A stretch of 54,504 bases of DNA from Herbaspirillum sp. CF444 (GCF_000282135.1 NZ_AKJW01000028.1:1-54504), one strand, 5' to 3'. Numbered from the stretch's first letter, positions 10,357-20,768 are shown. Notes: generated from the sequence alone by a model not told the origin. A program made the numbers and translations.

Positions 10357-11724
10357 ATGCTCGACAATCTGACCCAACGCCTTGCCAAAGTCGTCAAAAC
10401 CATGCGCGGCGAGGCGCGCCTGACCGAAACCAATACCGCCGAGATGCTGCGCGAAGTACGCCTGGCGCTGCTCGAGGCCGACGTTGCCCTGCCCGCCGTG
10501 CGCGAATTCATCGCCAAGGTCAAGGAAAAAGCCGTCGGCGAAGAAGTCATCGGCTCGCTGACTCCCGGCCAGGCGCTGGTGGGCGTGGTCCAGCGCGAAC
10601 TGGCCAGCCTGATGGGCGCCGATCTCGGCCCGGAAGCATCCCAACTCAATTTCGCCACCCAGCCGCCGGCGATCATCCTGATGGCCGGTCTGCAAGGCGC
10701 CGGTAAAACCACCACCGTCGGCAAGCTCGCCAAGTACCTGCGCGAGAACACCAAGAAAAAAGTCCTGACCGTCTCCGCCGACGTCTACCGTCCGGCCGCG
10801 ATCGGCCAGTTGGAAACCGTGACCGCCCAGGCCGGCGCCGACTTCTTCCCGACCAAGACCACCGACAAACCGGTCGACATCGCACTGGCCGCGCTCGACT
10901 ACGCCAAGCGTCACTTCCATGACGTCCTGATCATCGACACCGCCGGCCGCCTCGGTATCGACGAGGCGATGATGCAGGAAATCAGCGCCGTGCACGCCGC
11001 CGTCAAGCCGATCGAAACCCTGTTCGTCGTGGACGCCATGCTCGGCCAAGACGCCATCAACACCGCCAAGGCCTTCAGCGACGCGCTGCCGCTGACCGGT
11101 ATCGTGCTGACCAAGCTGGACGGCGACTCGCGCGGCGGCGCCGCGCTGTCGGTGCGCCACATCACCGGCAAGCCGATCAAGTTCGCCGGCGTGGCCGAAA
11201 AACTGGACGGCCTGGAAGCCTTCGATCCAAGCCGCATGGCCAACCGCATCCTCGGCATGGGCGACATCCTGGCGCTGGTCGAAGAAGCGCGCAAAGGCGT
11301 CGACGTCGCCGCGGCGCAGGATCTGGCGCAGAAGATCAAGGGCGGCGGCAAGTTCGACCTCAACGACTTCAAGGCCCAGCTCGGCCAGATGAAGAAGATG
11401 GGCGGCATGGCCGGCCTGCTCGACAAGCTGCCGGCGCAGATGCAGCAAGCCGCCGGCAAGACTAATATGGACCAGGCCGAAAAGCAGGTGCGCCGCATGG
11501 AAGGCATGATCAATTCGATGACGCTGCAGGAACGCGCCAAGCCGGAACTGATCAAGGCCACCCGCAAGCGCCGCATCGCCGCCGGCGCCGGCGTCCAGGT
11601 ACAGGAAGTCAACCGCATGCTGGCGCAGTTCGAGCAAATGCAAACGATGATGAAAAAGCTCAAGGGCGGCGGCATGATGAAAATGATGCGCAGCATGAAG
11701 GGCATGATGCCGGGCATGCGTTAA
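10357..11724 (+). CDS. ffh: Signal recognition particle protein Ffh
   Basis: SRP54 GTPase, 455 aa, which with 4.5S RNA targets nascent membrane proteins to FtsY and SecYEG. The N domain is at about residues 1-90; the G domain has GLQGAGKTTTVGKLA (P-loop), DTAGRLGIDE and TKLDGDSRGGAAL. The M domain (from about residue 325) is rich in Met, ends KMMRSMKGMMPGMR and binds the signal sequence and RNA. Length and motifs are complete. The region upstream (10075-10356) is shared with the divergent ABC operon. Confidence 0.97.
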   Translation: MLDNLTQRLAKVVKTMRGEARLTETNTAEMLREVRLALLEADVALPAVREFIAKVKEKAVGEEVIGSLTPGQALVGVVQRELASLMGADLGPEASQLNFATQPPAIILMAGLQGAGKTTTVGKLAKYLRENTKKKVLTVSADVYRPAAIGQLETVTAQAGADFFPTKTTDKPVDIALAALDYAKRHFHDVLIIDTAGRLGIDEAMMQEISAVHAAVKPIETLFVVDAMLGQDAINTAKAFSDALPLTGIVLTKLDGDSRGGAALSVRHITGKPIKFAGVAEKLDGLEAFDPSRMANRILGMGDILALVEEARKGVDVAAAQDLAQKIKGGGKFDLNDFKAQLGQMKKMGGMAGLLDKLPAQMQQAAGKTNMDQAEKQVRRMEGMINSMTLQERAKPELIKATRKRRIAAGAGVQVQEVNRMLAQFEQMQTMMKKLKGGGMMKMMRSMKGMMPGMR

Positions 11725-11759
11725 GAATCGCTTTTTCAGGGTCGCGCCAGGCAGGTGCG

Positions 11760-11782
11760 AAAGCCGCTCCAGGCGGCTTTTT
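11760..11782 (+). terminator. Terminator of ffh
   Basis: Stem AAAGCCGC/GCGGCTTT (11760-11767, 11773-11780) with a 5-base loop TCCAG and trailing T residues, 36 bases past the ffh stop. Beyond it, AGCGGTTTT (11794-11802) and AAAACCGCT (11839-11847) form a further wide inverted repeat before the SWIB gene. Confidence 0.8.
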
Positions 11783-11951
11783 GAGAAGGTTGAAGCGGTT
11801 TTTTGAAGTTGCCGTTGCTTATACGCGTTTTCCCTCTGAAAACCGCTAAAAAACACTTGCATCGCCGGGAAAACCGCACCACTATTGTCGGTGCGTGATT
11901 TGCGCATTCAACTCTTTCCTTGCTTTGATCCCTTATTAAGGAGGCTTACAG

Positions 11952-12410
11952 ATGGCCACAGCCAAAAAACCCGCAGCCGCAGCGAAGAAGCCCGTAGCAA
12001 AAGCAGCACCGAAAGCAGCTCCAAAGAAAGCAGTCGCAGCACCGAAAAAAGCAGCACCAAAGGCAGCCGCCAAGCCAGCAGCAAAAGCAGCCGCACCAAA
12101 GAAAGCCGCAGCACCAAAAGCAGCAGCCAAGCCGGCAGCAAAGAAACCAGCCGTCAAACGCACTCCCAACGCCGCATTCATGAAGCCGCTGACACCGTCG
12201 GCAGCACTGGCTGAAGTCGTCGGCGCCAAACCCCTGCCACGTACTGAAGTCACCAAGAAGGTGTGGGAATACATCAAGAAACACAAACTGCAAAACCCCG
12301 AAAACAAACGCAACATCGACGCAGACGACAAGTTGAAGGTTGTGTTCGGCGGCAAGAAACAGGTATCGATGTTTGAAATGACCAAGCTGATTTCCGGCCA
12401 TTTGAAATAA
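11952..12410 (+). CDS. SWIB/MDM2-domain protein with histone H1-like N-terminal tail
   Basis: A 152-aa protein in two parts. Residues 1 to about 75 are a Lys/Ala/Pro tail (MATAKKPAAAAKKPVAKAA and so on) like bacterial histone H1 proteins. Residues 76-152 form a SWIB/MDM2-type domain, with TPSAALAEVVGAKPLPRTEV, VWEYIKKHKLQNPENKR and FEMTKLISGHLK. SWIB domains are best known from eukaryotic chromatin remodelling complexes; standalone bacterial copies occur in Chlamydia and Burkholderiales. A nucleoid-binding role is inferred from the tail. AAGGAGG lies eight bases before ATG, and a strong terminator follows, so it is a single-gene unit. Confidence 0.9.
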   Translation: MATAKKPAAAAKKPVAKAAPKAAPKKAVAAPKKAAPKAAAKPAAKAAAPKKAAAPKAAAKPAAKKPAVKRTPNAAFMKPLTPSAALAEVVGAKPLPRTEVTKKVWEYIKKHKLQNPENKRNIDADDKLKVVFGGKKQVSMFEMTKLISGHLK

Positions 12411-12439
12411 GCAATACAGGTTTTTGCAGACTAGCTTGC

Positions 12440-12478
12440 AAAACAAAAACGCCCGCATCGCGCGGGCGTTTTTGTTTT
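12440..12478. terminator. Strong bidirectional terminator after the SWIB gene
   Basis: A perfect 17-bp stem, AAAACAAAAACGCCCGC paired with its complement (12440-12456, 12462-12478), has a 5-base loop ATCGC. T- and A-runs on both sides mean that it should work in either direction. Confidence 0.9.
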
Positions 12479-12638
12479 CCGCCAACGATTTATAACAATA
12501 CGCTCCAACACCTACATCGGACCATCATGCACGCCGACAGCGCCGTCCTACAGGGCCGTGATATCGCTGTCGCCGGATGAACTTTGCCGTTTTCGTCGCA
12601 GTCTAGACTGCACAGACGTCACCCGAAAGGACATCAGC

Positions 12639-13103
12639 ATGACATTTCCTCGTCCACACATTGCTCACAGTACCGGGCATTTTCATCCGCATTCCTATCA
12701 TCCGGCGCTACGTAAAGCCATCGCCATGTTGAGTGTCGCCGCTGTCTGCCTGCTGGTGGCGAGCACCGCTTTCGCAGCAGCAACGACAGGCAAGAACAAC
12801 GCCGAACTAAATGCGCAATACCAGCGTGAAAAGGCGGCTTGCACCAGCGGCCAGTCGAACCAGGACAAGGCAACCTGCCTGCGCGAGGCCGGTGCGGCGT
12901 ATCAGCAAGCCAGACAAGGCAAGCTGGACGCCAACCAGTCGCAACAATACAGCCAGAACGCGGTAGAACGCTGCAAGTCCTTGCCGACGCAAGACCAGGC
13001 CGACTGCCAGCGACGCATCGACAATCCGACCGAGATTGAAGGCAACGCACTGTCCGGCGGCATCTTGCGCAAGGAGGTGACGGTGGTGCCGGCGTCACAA
13101 TAA
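12639..13103 (+). CDS. Small secreted protein with two paired-cysteine repeats, function unknown
   Basis: A 154-aa protein. The start at 12639 has AAAGGA seven bases upstream and is preferred over the in-frame ATG at 12558. A long, His-rich N-region is followed by a hydrophobic core (AMLSVAAVCLLVASTAFA) and a likely signal-peptidase site after AFA. The mature part has two similar units, CTSGQSNQDKATCLREA and CKSLPTQDQADCQRRI, i.e. C-x(10-11)-C followed by Arg, suggesting an internal duplication held by disulfides. The C-terminus reads GNALSGGILRKEVTVV. I associate this layout with an uncharacterised periplasmic family of Burkholderiales, with no known role. Confidence 0.75.
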   Translation: MTFPRPHIAHSTGHFHPHSYHPALRKAIAMLSVAAVCLLVASTAFAAATTGKNNAELNAQYQREKAACTSGQSNQDKATCLREAGAAYQQARQGKLDANQSQQYSQNAVERCKSLPTQDQADCQRRIDNPTEIEGNALSGGILRKEVTVVPASQ

Positions 13104-13164
13104 AAGATAGTGACCGGAACGCATCATTCCACCACGGCAAGCCAACGGACTAGCGACGCCGCCG

Positions 13165-13209
13165 GAGGGAATCGACGCATTGCAGGAGCGCGGAGATTCC
13201 CTCTTTTTA
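13165..13209 (+). terminator. Terminator after the small secreted protein gene
   Basis: GAGGGAATC (13165-13173) pairs with GATTCCCTC (13195-13203) around a 21-base loop and is followed by TTTTTATTT on the plus strand. Confidence 0.7.
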
Positions 13210-13297
13210 TTTGCATATTATTTCTTCGCACCACATTTGATCGTGGCCTATCGATGAGCGCAACGTGCCTCGATTCGCCATCTGCCCTAGCTGCGCG

Positions 13298-13900
13298 CTA
13301 TTGACCTGCAGGCTCCCATCGTTTCTTCGCCTTCAAGACTGCCGTCGGATACTCCGGCAAGCCGCGGCTGCCGTTGTATTTGCCGAGCGCCATGAAGTAG
13401 TCGCCGCCTTCCTGATCGAGATACAGGCGCAGGATGGCGCAGCCGTAGCGCAGATTGCTGCGCATGTGGAACAGCTTGCGACGATCGCCGTCGCCGATGG
13501 CACGCGTCCAGAACGGCATGACTTGCATGTAGCCGGTGGCGCCGGCCGAGGAAATTGCGTATTTGCGGAATGCGGATTCGACCTGGATCAGTCCAAGCAC
13601 CAGCGCTGGATCGAGTCCGGCCCGTTTGGCTTCGTACCAGGCGCTTTCGAGGAATTCGATTCTTTCCTCGCGATCAGGGAGCTTGTCGGAGAGACGCGCC
13701 GACATGTCGCCAAGCCAGTTGAGATAGGCGATACGCTGTTCGATGTCATCGAATTGCGGCTTCGGCGGACGGGCGTCCGCCACCGCTTGCGCCAGGGCCA
13801 GTTTTACGGAATCGGCCAGACGCTCTTCTTTCTGATTGCCCGCGTGGGCGGACAGGTTTCCGCACCACGCCAGAATCAGCAGCAGGCACAGCGTGCGCAT
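13298..13900 (-). CDS. Lytic transglycosylase, SLT type
   Basis: A 200-aa exported protein that cleaves peptidoglycan glycan strands to 1,6-anhydro-muropeptides, the products recycled through AmpD. An N-terminal signal peptide (MRTLCLLLILAWCGNLSAHA) is followed by a charged region and the SLT domain from about residue 85: GLIQVESAF (catalytic Glu), SSAGATGYMQVMP, and ALGKYNGSRG near the end. It starts 24 bases after proS on the same strand and is probably co-transcribed. The family is certain; which of the Mlt/Slt paralogues it matches is not. Confidence 0.88.
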   Translation of the reverse strand: MRTLCLLLILAWCGNLSAHAGNQKEERLADSVKLALAQAVADARPPKPQFDDIEQRIAYLNWLGDMSARLSDKLPDREERIEFLESAWYEAKRAGLDPALVLGLIQVESAFRKYAISSAGATGYMQVMPFWTRAIGDGDRRKLFHMRSNLRYGCAILRLYLDQEGGDYFMALGKYNGSRGLPEYPTAVLKAKKRWEPAGQ

Positions 13901-13924
13901 GCTTTGGACACCAACCCCGTCACC

Positions 13925-15649
13925 TCAGGCCAGCTTGCCCTTGATGAAGGCCAGCGCATCGGCCAGCGGCACCGGCGTTGCGGCAGTGTCGCGACGGCCC
14001 TGGTATTCGATCTGCCCATCCTTCAGACCACGATCGCCGATGACGATGCGATGCGGCACGCCGATCAGTTCCCAGTCTGCGAACATCGCGCCCGGACGCT
14101 CGCCGCGATCGTCCAGAATGACGTCGACGCCCGCAGCAACCAGCGCGTCATAGAGCTTGTCGATTTCAGTCTTGACGGCTTCGCTGCGGTCGTAACCCAT
14201 CGGGCACAACACCACTTCGAACGGCGCCAGCGTGGCCGGCCAGATGATGCCCTTGTCGTCGAAGTTCTGTTCGATGGCGGCGCCGAGGATACGGGTAATC
14301 CCGATGCCGTAGCAACCCATTTGCAGCGGCTGCGGCTTGCCGGCTTCGTCGAGGTAAGTGGCTTTCATCGATTCGGAATACGCCGTGCCGAGCTGGAACA
14401 CGTGGCCAACTTCGATGCCGCGCTGAATCGCCAGCACGCCCTTGCCGTCCGGCGAAGCGTCGCCTTCGACGACGTTGCGGATGTCGGCGACGACAGGCTC
14501 GGGCAGATCGCGGCCCCAGTTGGCGCCGGTGTAATGAAAATCCGCTTCATTGGCGCCGCAGACGAAGTCGCTCATGTTGGCGACGGTGCGGTCGGCCACG
14601 ATCTTGACCGGCTTTTTGGTGCCGATAGGACCGAGGTAGCCCGGCGGCGTGCCGAACCATTCGACGATTTCCGCTTCGTTGGCAAAACGGTAATTGGCCA
14701 GGCCGGGGATCTTGCCTGTTTTGACTTCGTTGAGTTCGTGATCGCCGCGCAGCAGCAGCAGCCAGACTTCCTTGTCTTCCGGCTTGTCTTTCTCAACGGT
14801 CAGCACGATGGACTTGATAGTGCGTTCCAGCGGCAGCTTCAGCAGCTCGGCCACGGCTTCGCACTTGGCCTTGCCCGGCGTCGCGGTCTTGGTCAGCGCT
14901 TCGGCGGCAGCGCCGCGGGTGGCGTTGACGGCCACGGCTTCGGCCGCTTCCATGTTGGCGGCGTAGTCGGAAGTCGGGCAGTACACCAGCGCGTCTTCGC
15001 CGGTGGCGGCGATGACGTGGAACTCGTGCGAACCGGAACCGCCAATGGCGCCGTTGTCGGCGGCCACGGCGCGGAACTGCAGGCCGAAGCGGGTGAAAAC
15101 CCGGACATAGGCGTCATACATGATCTGGTAAGACTTTTTCAGGCCGTCGACGTCGCGGTCGAAGGAGTAGGCGTCCTTCATGGTGAATTCGCGGCCGCGC
15201 ATCAGGCCGAAACGCGGACGGCGCTCGTCGCGGAATTTGGTCTGGATGTGATAGAAGTTGACCGGCAATTGCTTGTAGCTGCGCAGTTCGGTGCGGGCCA
15301 CGTCGGTGACGACTTCTTCCGAAGTCGGCTGGATGGCGAAATCACGGCCATGGCGGTCCTTCACGCGCATCAGCTCGGGCCCCATCTTGTCCCAACGGCC
15401 GGTTTCCTGCCACAGCTCGGCCGGCTGGACCACCGGCATCAGCAGTTCGACGGCGCCGGAACGGTTCATTTCTTCACGCACGATCGCTTCCACCTTGCGG
15501 ATCACGCGCAGGCCCATCGGCATGTAGGTATAGATGCCGGAGCCCAGCCGCTTGATCATGCCGGCCCGCATCATCAGCTTGTGGCTGACGATTTCGGCGT
15601 CCGAAGGAGCTTCTTTCAAGGTGGAAATAAAAAATCGGGAGGCGCGCAT
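13925..15649 (-). CDS. proS: Prolyl-tRNA synthetase (bacterial type with editing domain)
   Basis: A class II synthetase of 574 aa. The N-terminal catalytic half has motif 1 ([14 protein letters not shown]...) and motif 2 ([17 protein letters not shown]). The YbaK-like insertion domain, about residues 225-385, clears Ala-tRNA(Pro). Motif 3 is [15 protein letters not shown], and the anticodon-binding domain is C-terminal. It is full length for the bacterial form. ATG at 15649 has only a weak Shine-Dalgarno. It is divergent from rppH, and a lytic transglycosylase gene follows. Confidence 0.96.
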   Translation of the reverse strand: MRASRFFISTLKEAPSDAEIVSHKLMMRAGMIKRLGSGIYTYMPMGLRVIRKVEAIVREEMNRSGAVELLMPVVQPAELWQETGRWDKMGPELMRVKDRHGRDFAIQPTSEEVVTDVARTELRSYKQLPVNFYHIQTKFRDERRPRFGLMRGREFTMKDAYSFDRDVDGLKKSYQIMYDAYVRVFTRFGLQFRAVAADNGAIGGSGSHEFHVIAATGEDALVYCPTSDYAANMEAAEAVAVNATRGAAAEALTKTATPGKAKCEAVAELLKLPLERTIKSIVLTVEKDKPEDKEVWLLLLRGDHELNEVKTGKIPGLANYRFANEAEIVEWFGTPPGYLGPIGTKKPVKIVADRTVANMSDFVCGANEADFHYTGANWGRDLPEPVVADIRNVVEGDASPDGKGVLAIQRGIEVGHVFQLGTAYSESMKATYLDEAGKPQPLQMGCYGIGITRILGAAIEQNFDDKGIIWPATLAPFEVVLCPMGYDRSEAVKTEIDKLYDALVAAGVDVILDDRGERPGAMFADWELIGVPHRIVIGDRGLKDGQIEYQGRRDTAATPVPLADALAFIKGKLA

Positions 15650-15715
15650 GACGATGAGTTCTTTTTAAAAGAGGAGGGTTATAATCAACGTAATTTTAAA
15701 GGATTAGCTGGCTGA

Positions 15716-15898
15716 TGCGCCCACTCTTTGCACAATTGATCGCTGTTTCACGCACATCTCATGCGGATGTGCGGGCACCTGATGCATCCGATGCCGCACC
15801 CGATGCAGGTGAGCGCTGCCAATGATTGAACCATTGGCGGCGTAGACCGGATTGGGCAAGAGAGGAAGCCCTGCCGCAGAAAGTTTTGAGGTACCAAC
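15716..15898 (+). promoter_or_regulatory. Structured leader upstream of rppH
   Basis: The 183 bases before rppH contain three local stems: GCACATC/GATGTGC (15752-15758, 15766-15772), CACCTG/CAGGTG with an inner CATC/GATG pairing (about 15776-15810), and GCCAATG/CATTGGC (15818-15824, 15832-15838). GATGC occurs three times within 15781-15806. TATAAT at 15680-15685 may be the -10 of a promoter here, but no good -35 is visible on either strand. A structured 5' UTR before an RNA-decapping enzyme is notable. Confidence 0.45.
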
Positions 15899-16498
15899 AT
15901 GCTGGATCGAGAAGGCTTCCGCCCGAACGTCGGCATCATCCTGCTTAACGCCCAGAATGAGGTATGGTGGGGCAAGCGGGTTAAGGAACATTCGTGGCAA
16001 TTTCCGCAAGGCGGAATCAAACATGGCGAAACTCCGGAACAGGCGATGTTTCGCGAACTGGAAGAAGAAATCGGCCTGAAAGCGGAACACGTCAAGATCA
16101 TCGGTCGTACCCGCGACTGGCTGCGCTATGAGGTTCCCGATCATTTCATCAAGCGTGAAATCCGCGGACATTATCGCGGGCAAAAACAGATCTGGTTCCT
16201 GCTGCGCATGGTCGGTCGCGATTGCGACGTCAACCTGCGCCTGACTTCGCATCCCGAATTCGACGCCTGGCGCTGGCACGACTATTGGGTGCCGCTGGAC
16301 GTCGTCATCGAATTCAAGCGCGACGTCTACCAGCAGGCGCTCAAGGAATTGTCCCGCTTTCTGGCGCGCCCGCAGACGACGCATCGTCGTCCCGATGGTC
16401 AGGGCCAGACCAAGAATGGACAACCGCCATCGGATCATCCAGGCAATGCCCAGCAGGCGGATCCTTGCGGCTCCGCCACTCCGCCCACCAACAAGTGA
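15899..16498 (+). CDS. rppH: RNA pyrophosphohydrolase
   Basis: A Nudix hydrolase of 199 aa that trims the 5' triphosphate of mRNA to a monophosphate, which triggers RNase E decay. It starts [17 protein letters not shown], as expected of RppH, and has the Nudix box [20 protein letters not shown] followed by IGL. Residues to about 160 match the family ([15 protein letters not shown]). The last 40 residues are a Pro/Gln/Asn-rich, probably disordered tail with no family feature. GAGG lies seven bases before ATG. The CNP1-like gene follows after five bases. Confidence 0.95.
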   Translation: MLDREGFRPNVGIILLNAQNEVWWGKRVKEHSWQFPQGGIKHGETPEQAMFRELEEEIGLKAEHVKIIGRTRDWLRYEVPDHFIKREIRGHYRGQKQIWFLLRMVGRDCDVNLRLTSHPEFDAWRWHDYWVPLDVVIEFKRDVYQQALKELSRFLARPQTTHRRPDGQGQTKNGQPPSDHPGNAQQADPCGSATPPTNK

Positions 16499-16503
16499 AC
16501 TTC

Positions 16504-17070
16504 ATGCCCCAACGCTTCTGGAATACCCTTGCTTCACGCCGGCTTGCCCGCACTCTGACCGCAGGCCTGCTGCTGTGCTCGGCCACGCTCAGCTTTGCTC
16601 AACAACTGGGCGGCTTCGACGAAGAATTCGACGATGAAGAAAAGCCATGGCAAGAAATTGCCCTGCAGCTGCCACCGAACCCATTGCCGGAAAATCTTGT
16701 TGAATTCTACGTCGGTCCAACCACGCCGTCGAAGTCCTATGTCGACCTCAAGTCGCTGACCATCGGCAGCGACAACGTCGTGCGCTACACCATGATGACC
16801 AAGACCAACGGCGGCGCAATCAATATCGTCTACGCAGGCATCCGCTGCGAGACCTACGAAGTCAAGTGGTACGCCTTCGGCCACGCCGACGGCAAATGGT
16901 CGCGTTCGCGCCAAGACAAATGGACGAGAATCAAGGACGCCGGCGCCAATCGCCAGGACGCCGCGCTGTACAAAAGCTATTTCTGCCAGAACGGCATGCT
17001 GGCCGGCGATGTGAAAAAGACCATAGCCCGCCTGCGCGAGAACCGTCCGCTGGATCCGGCGCGCGATTAA
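16504..17070 (+). CDS. Exported CNP1-like family protein
   Basis: A 188-aa protein with a signal peptide (RTLTAGLLLCSATLSFAQQ). A short acidic stretch (EEFDDEEKPWQE) comes next, then the CNP1-like domain with PENLVEFYVGPTTPSKSYVD, IVYAGIRCETYEVKWYAFG and FCQNGMLAGDVKKTIARL; two Cys could form a disulfide. The family is common in Betaproteobacteria and has no established function. It follows rppH by five bases and is ended by a strong terminator, so the two are likely co-transcribed. Confidence 0.82.
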   Translation: MPQRFWNTLASRRLARTLTAGLLLCSATLSFAQQLGGFDEEFDDEEKPWQEIALQLPPNPLPENLVEFYVGPTTPSKSYVDLKSLTIGSDNVVRYTMMTKTNGGAINIVYAGIRCETYEVKWYAFGHADGKWSRSRQDKWTRIKDAGANRQDAALYKSYFCQNGMLAGDVKKTIARLRENRPLDPARD

Positions 17071-17093
17071 ATCAGGACCAACCGCAACAATGC

Positions 17094-17128
17094 AAAACGG
17101 GCGCAGCTGAACACTGCGCCCGTTTTTT
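17094..17128. terminator. Terminator shared by the CNP1-like gene and proB
   Basis: A 13-bp stem, AAAACGGGCGCAG/CTGCGCCCGTTTT (17094-17106, 17114-17126), has a 7-base loop, with T-runs on the plus strand and A-rich flanks for the minus strand. It sits between two convergent genes. Confidence 0.9.
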
Positions 17129-17148
17129 ACCTGCGGATTTTTACGGCA

Positions 17149-18267
17149 TCACAGCAGAACCAGGTTGTCGCGATGGATCAGCTCAGGCTCTTCCACGAAT
17201 CCCAAGATGGAAAGAATCTCCGACGACGGATGCCGCACGATGCGCCGCGCATCCGAGCTGGCGTAGTTGCTGATGCCGCGCGCGATAGCCTTGCCGGCGG
17301 CATCCACGCAGGTAATAACGTCGCCGCGGCCGAACTCTCCGCCGACCTCGGTCACGCCGATCGGCAATAAGGATTTGCCTTCCGCCGTCAGCTTTTGCAC
17401 GGCGCCATTATCCAGCACCACGCGGCCTGCGGTTTGCAAATGATCCACCATCCACTGCTTGCGCGCCGTCAGTTGCGCGGTCTGCGCAGTCAGCTGGGTG
17501 CCGATGGCTTCGCCGGCCGCCAGACGGCTCAGGACGCGATCTTCACGTCCCCAGGCGATCACGGTGTGCGCGCCGGACGTCGCCGCACGCTTGGCCGCCA
17601 AGATTTTGGTCAGCATGCCGCCGCGGCCGATGCCGGTGCCGGCGCCGCCTGCCATGGCTTCCAGCGACAAGTCGCCGGCCTTGGCTTCGTGGACGAACTG
17701 AGCATCCGGGTCGCGGCGCGGATCGGCCGTGTAGAGACCGCGCTGGTCGGTGAGGATGATCAGGACATCGGCCTCGATCAGGTTGGCGACCAGCGCACCG
17801 AGCGTGTCGTTGTCGCCGAACTTGATTTCGTCGGTCACGACGGTGTCGTTTTCATTGATGATGGGGACGACGCCGAATTGCAGCAGCGTGAACAGCGTCG
17901 AGCGCGCATTCAGATAGCGCTCGCGATCGGCCAGATCGGCATGCGTGAGCAAGACCTGCGCGGTGCCGAGCTGATGGGCGCGGAAACTGGTTTCGTAGAT
18001 TTGCGCCAGGCCCATCTGGCCGACGGCGGCGCAGGCCTGCAATTCGTGCACGCCGGTCGGACGGCGCTCGAAGCCGAGGCGCTGCATGCCTTCGGCGATG
18101 GCGCCGGAGCTGACCAGCACCACTTCCTTGCCCAGCGTGCGCAGGTGCGCGATTTGTTCGGCCCATTTGGCGATGGCGGCGGCATCCAGGCCTTTGCCGT
18201 CATTGGTCACGAGCGATGAGCCAACTTTGATGATCAGCCGCTTGGCTTGTTGTATCACGGAATGCAT
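17149..18267 (-). CDS. proB: Glutamate 5-kinase
   Basis: First enzyme of proline synthesis, 372 aa. The amino-acid kinase domain (residues 1 to about 260) has [47 protein letters not shown] and [15 protein letters not shown]-terminal PUA domain has [13 protein letters not shown] and [15 protein letters not shown]. It is full length. It is usually feedback inhibited by proline. It follows obgE by 133 bases; the common obgE-proB pairing of Betaproteobacteria is kept. Confidence 0.96.
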   Translation of the reverse strand: MHSVIQQAKRLIIKVGSSLVTNDGKGLDAAAIAKWAEQIAHLRTLGKEVVLVSSGAIAEGMQRLGFERRPTGVHELQACAAVGQMGLAQIYETSFRAHQLGTAQVLLTHADLADRERYLNARSTLFTLLQFGVVPIINENDTVVTDEIKFGDNDTLGALVANLIEADVLIILTDQRGLYTADPRRDPDAQFVHEAKAGDLSLEAMAGGAGTGIGRGGMLTKILAAKRAATSGAHTVIAWGREDRVLSRLAAGEAIGTQLTAQTAQLTARKQWMVDHLQTAGRVVLDNGAVQKLTAEGKSLLPIGVTEVGGEFGRGDVITCVDAAGKAIARGISNYASSDARRIVRHPSSEILSILGFVEEPELIHRDNLVLL

Positions 18268-18400
18268 GTTGTTTTCGGAAAGTCGCGCCGGGACGGCAAT
18301 TCACGATGTCTGCCGCCACGCATGCGACAACAGACACCTGTCGAGAACAAGATAGTAAACGATTTACCGGCCCGCCAGACGATGACCGGCAGCGGGAAGA

Positions 18401-19546
<1,146 letters not shown>

Positions 19547-19770
19547 TTAAATAACCTGGCAAGCGGCAAGCATCAATGAAGACCGGTCGCCGGAGACAGT
19601 GTCCGAACGGCGGAGGCGCCACAATAAGGGGCCGCCAGATCGGAACACGGGTAGCTTAGGCAGAGGTTCCTGAAGCTACAAGTACAGCCGCGTCAGCCGT
19701 GCCGCCGGTCAAAAAATGAGCTCGACGGAGGCCCTGCGCGCTGCAGGATGAATACAAAACGGACAAGCTT

Positions 19771-19805
19771 AAAACTAAAAAAGGCTCCACCAGAGGCAGA
19801 GCCTT
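19771..19805 (-). terminator. Terminator of rplU-rpmA
   Basis: AAGGCTC/GAGCCTT (19781-19787, 19799-19805) with an 11-base loop; on the minus strand it is followed by TTTTAGTTTT. It lies about 90 bases after the rpmA stop. Confidence 0.8.
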
Positions 19806-19864
19806 AAACAACTTTTGCTAAGGCTTTCGCCTTATGTAGTCACTGATGTGCAGGACTCAAGTCG

Positions 19865-19887
19865 AAACCGGGTTAGCAACCCGGTTT
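19865..19887 (-). promoter_or_regulatory. 10-bp hairpin just after the rpmA stop codon
   Basis: AAACCGGGTT/AACCCGGTTT (19865-19874, 19878-19887) with a 3-base loop begins five bases after the stop codon of rpmA. There is no U-run, so it is not a standard terminator. It may protect the ribosomal-protein mRNA 3' end or cause pausing. Confidence 0.5.
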
Positions 19888-19892
19888 AAAAC

Positions 19893-20150
19893 TCAAGCAG
19901 CGACAACAGTCACGTACTGGCGCTTCGCAACGCCCTTGATCACGAACTGGACTTTACCTTCTGTCAATGCGAACAGAGTGTGGTCCTTGCCCATGCCGAC
20001 GTTTTCACCAGGGTGAACCTTGGTGCCGCGTTGACGAATGATGATGCCGCCGGCATTGATTGCCTGGCCGCCGTAGACCTTGACGCCGAGTCGTTTCGAC
20101 TCTGAATCACGGCCGTTGCGCGTGGTGCCGCCGCCTTTTTTATGTGCCAT
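19893..20150 (-). CDS. rpmA: 50S ribosomal protein L27
   Basis: 85 aa, with the typical N-terminus [16 protein letters not shown] that reaches the peptidyl-transferase centre, and the body sequence [19 protein letters not shown]. It is 37 bases downstream of rplU in the conserved rplU-rpmA operon. There is no N-terminal extension needing cleavage. Confidence 0.98.
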   Translation of the reverse strand: MAHKKGGGTTRNGRDSESKRLGVKVYGGQAINAGGIIIRQRGTKVHPGENVGMGKDHTLFALTEGKVQFVIKGVAKRQYVTVVAA

Positions 20151-20187
20151 TTATATGACTCCTTGTATCTAGTTTGACCTACGCCGA

Positions 20188-20499
20188 TTAAGCGTTGATC
20201 GAGACGATTTGCAGTTCGGTGTAGTTCTGGCGATGGCCTTGACGCTTCTGATAATGCTTACGACGACGCATTTTGAAGATCTTGACCTTGTCGTGGCGAC
20301 CCTGCGCTATGACAGTAACCAGCACCGTTGCACCCTCGACCAACGGCGCACCGAATTTCACGGTATCGCCTGCGCCCACTGCGAGCACTTGATCCAAAGT
20401 GATTTGGGAGCCAATGTCTGCCGGTATCTGTTCTACTTTAAGTTTTTCACCAGCGGCAACTTTGTATTGTTTGCCGCCGGTTTTTATGACCGCGTACAT
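20188..20499 (-). CDS. rplU: 50S ribosomal protein L21
   Basis: 103 aa, starting [20 protein letters not shown], with the conserved C-terminal [16 protein letters not shown]. The open frame extends far upstream, but the start is fixed by family length and by GAGG six bases before ATG at 20499. It is the first gene of rplU-rpmA, with a near-consensus promoter at 20588-20616 and a leader of about 80 bases. Confidence 0.98.
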   Translation of the reverse strand: MYAVIKTGGKQYKVAAGEKLKVEQIPADIGSQITLDQVLAVGAGDTVKFGAPLVEGATVLVTVIAQGRHDKVKIFKMRRRKHYQKRQGHRQNYTELQIVSINA

Positions 20500-20587
20500 G
20501 TGAAACCTCATCGAATGAATGAAAAAATTTTCTTTTCTCCCAAGGCGCAGCCCATGAAAAGCGGCTTTTGAATCGGGAAAACCTCCA

Positions 20588-20616
20588 ATTATACATAGAC
20601 TTAGCCTCCGCGTCAA
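20588..20616 (-). promoter_or_regulatory. Sigma70 promoter of rplU-rpmA
   Basis: The minus strand has TTGACG (20611-20616), a 17-base spacer and a perfect TATAAT (20588-20593). Confidence 0.85.
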
Positions 20617-20730
20617 AAGGTCTTGACATTCCTGCGCAACACCGGAAGAAAATGGCAATACGGCAATTCCGCGGGCCGAAGCTACAATCCGATACATACG
20701 CCGGCGCACTTACCTTCGCGCTTGTCATCG

Positions 20731-20736
20731 TATAAT
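20731..20736 (+). promoter_or_regulatory. Probable -10 element of ispB
   Basis: A perfect TATAAT lies 32 bases before the ispB start. The matching -35 is weak (CTTACC, 16 bases upstream). TTGACA at 20623-20628 is a good -35 but has no clear -10 at the right distance. Confidence 0.5.
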
Positions 20737-20768
20737 CACGGCAATCTTGATTTTTCACAGGTTCAGCC

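Noticed and set aside
10075..11907. Upstream extension of the binding-protein reading frame to a 934-residue protein
   Set aside because: It runs antisense through ffh, has His/Gln/Asp-rich shadow composition and no family match. A signal peptide and Shine-Dalgarno fix the real start at 10074.
12558..12638. ATG at 12558 as start of the small secreted protein
   Set aside because: It would put 27 charged residues before the His-rich stretch and has no good ribosome-binding site; ATG at 12639 has AAAGGA at the right distance.
13265..15715. 816-codon open frame opposite the transglycosylase and proS
   Set aside because: Antisense shadow; proS is certain from its motifs on the minus strand.
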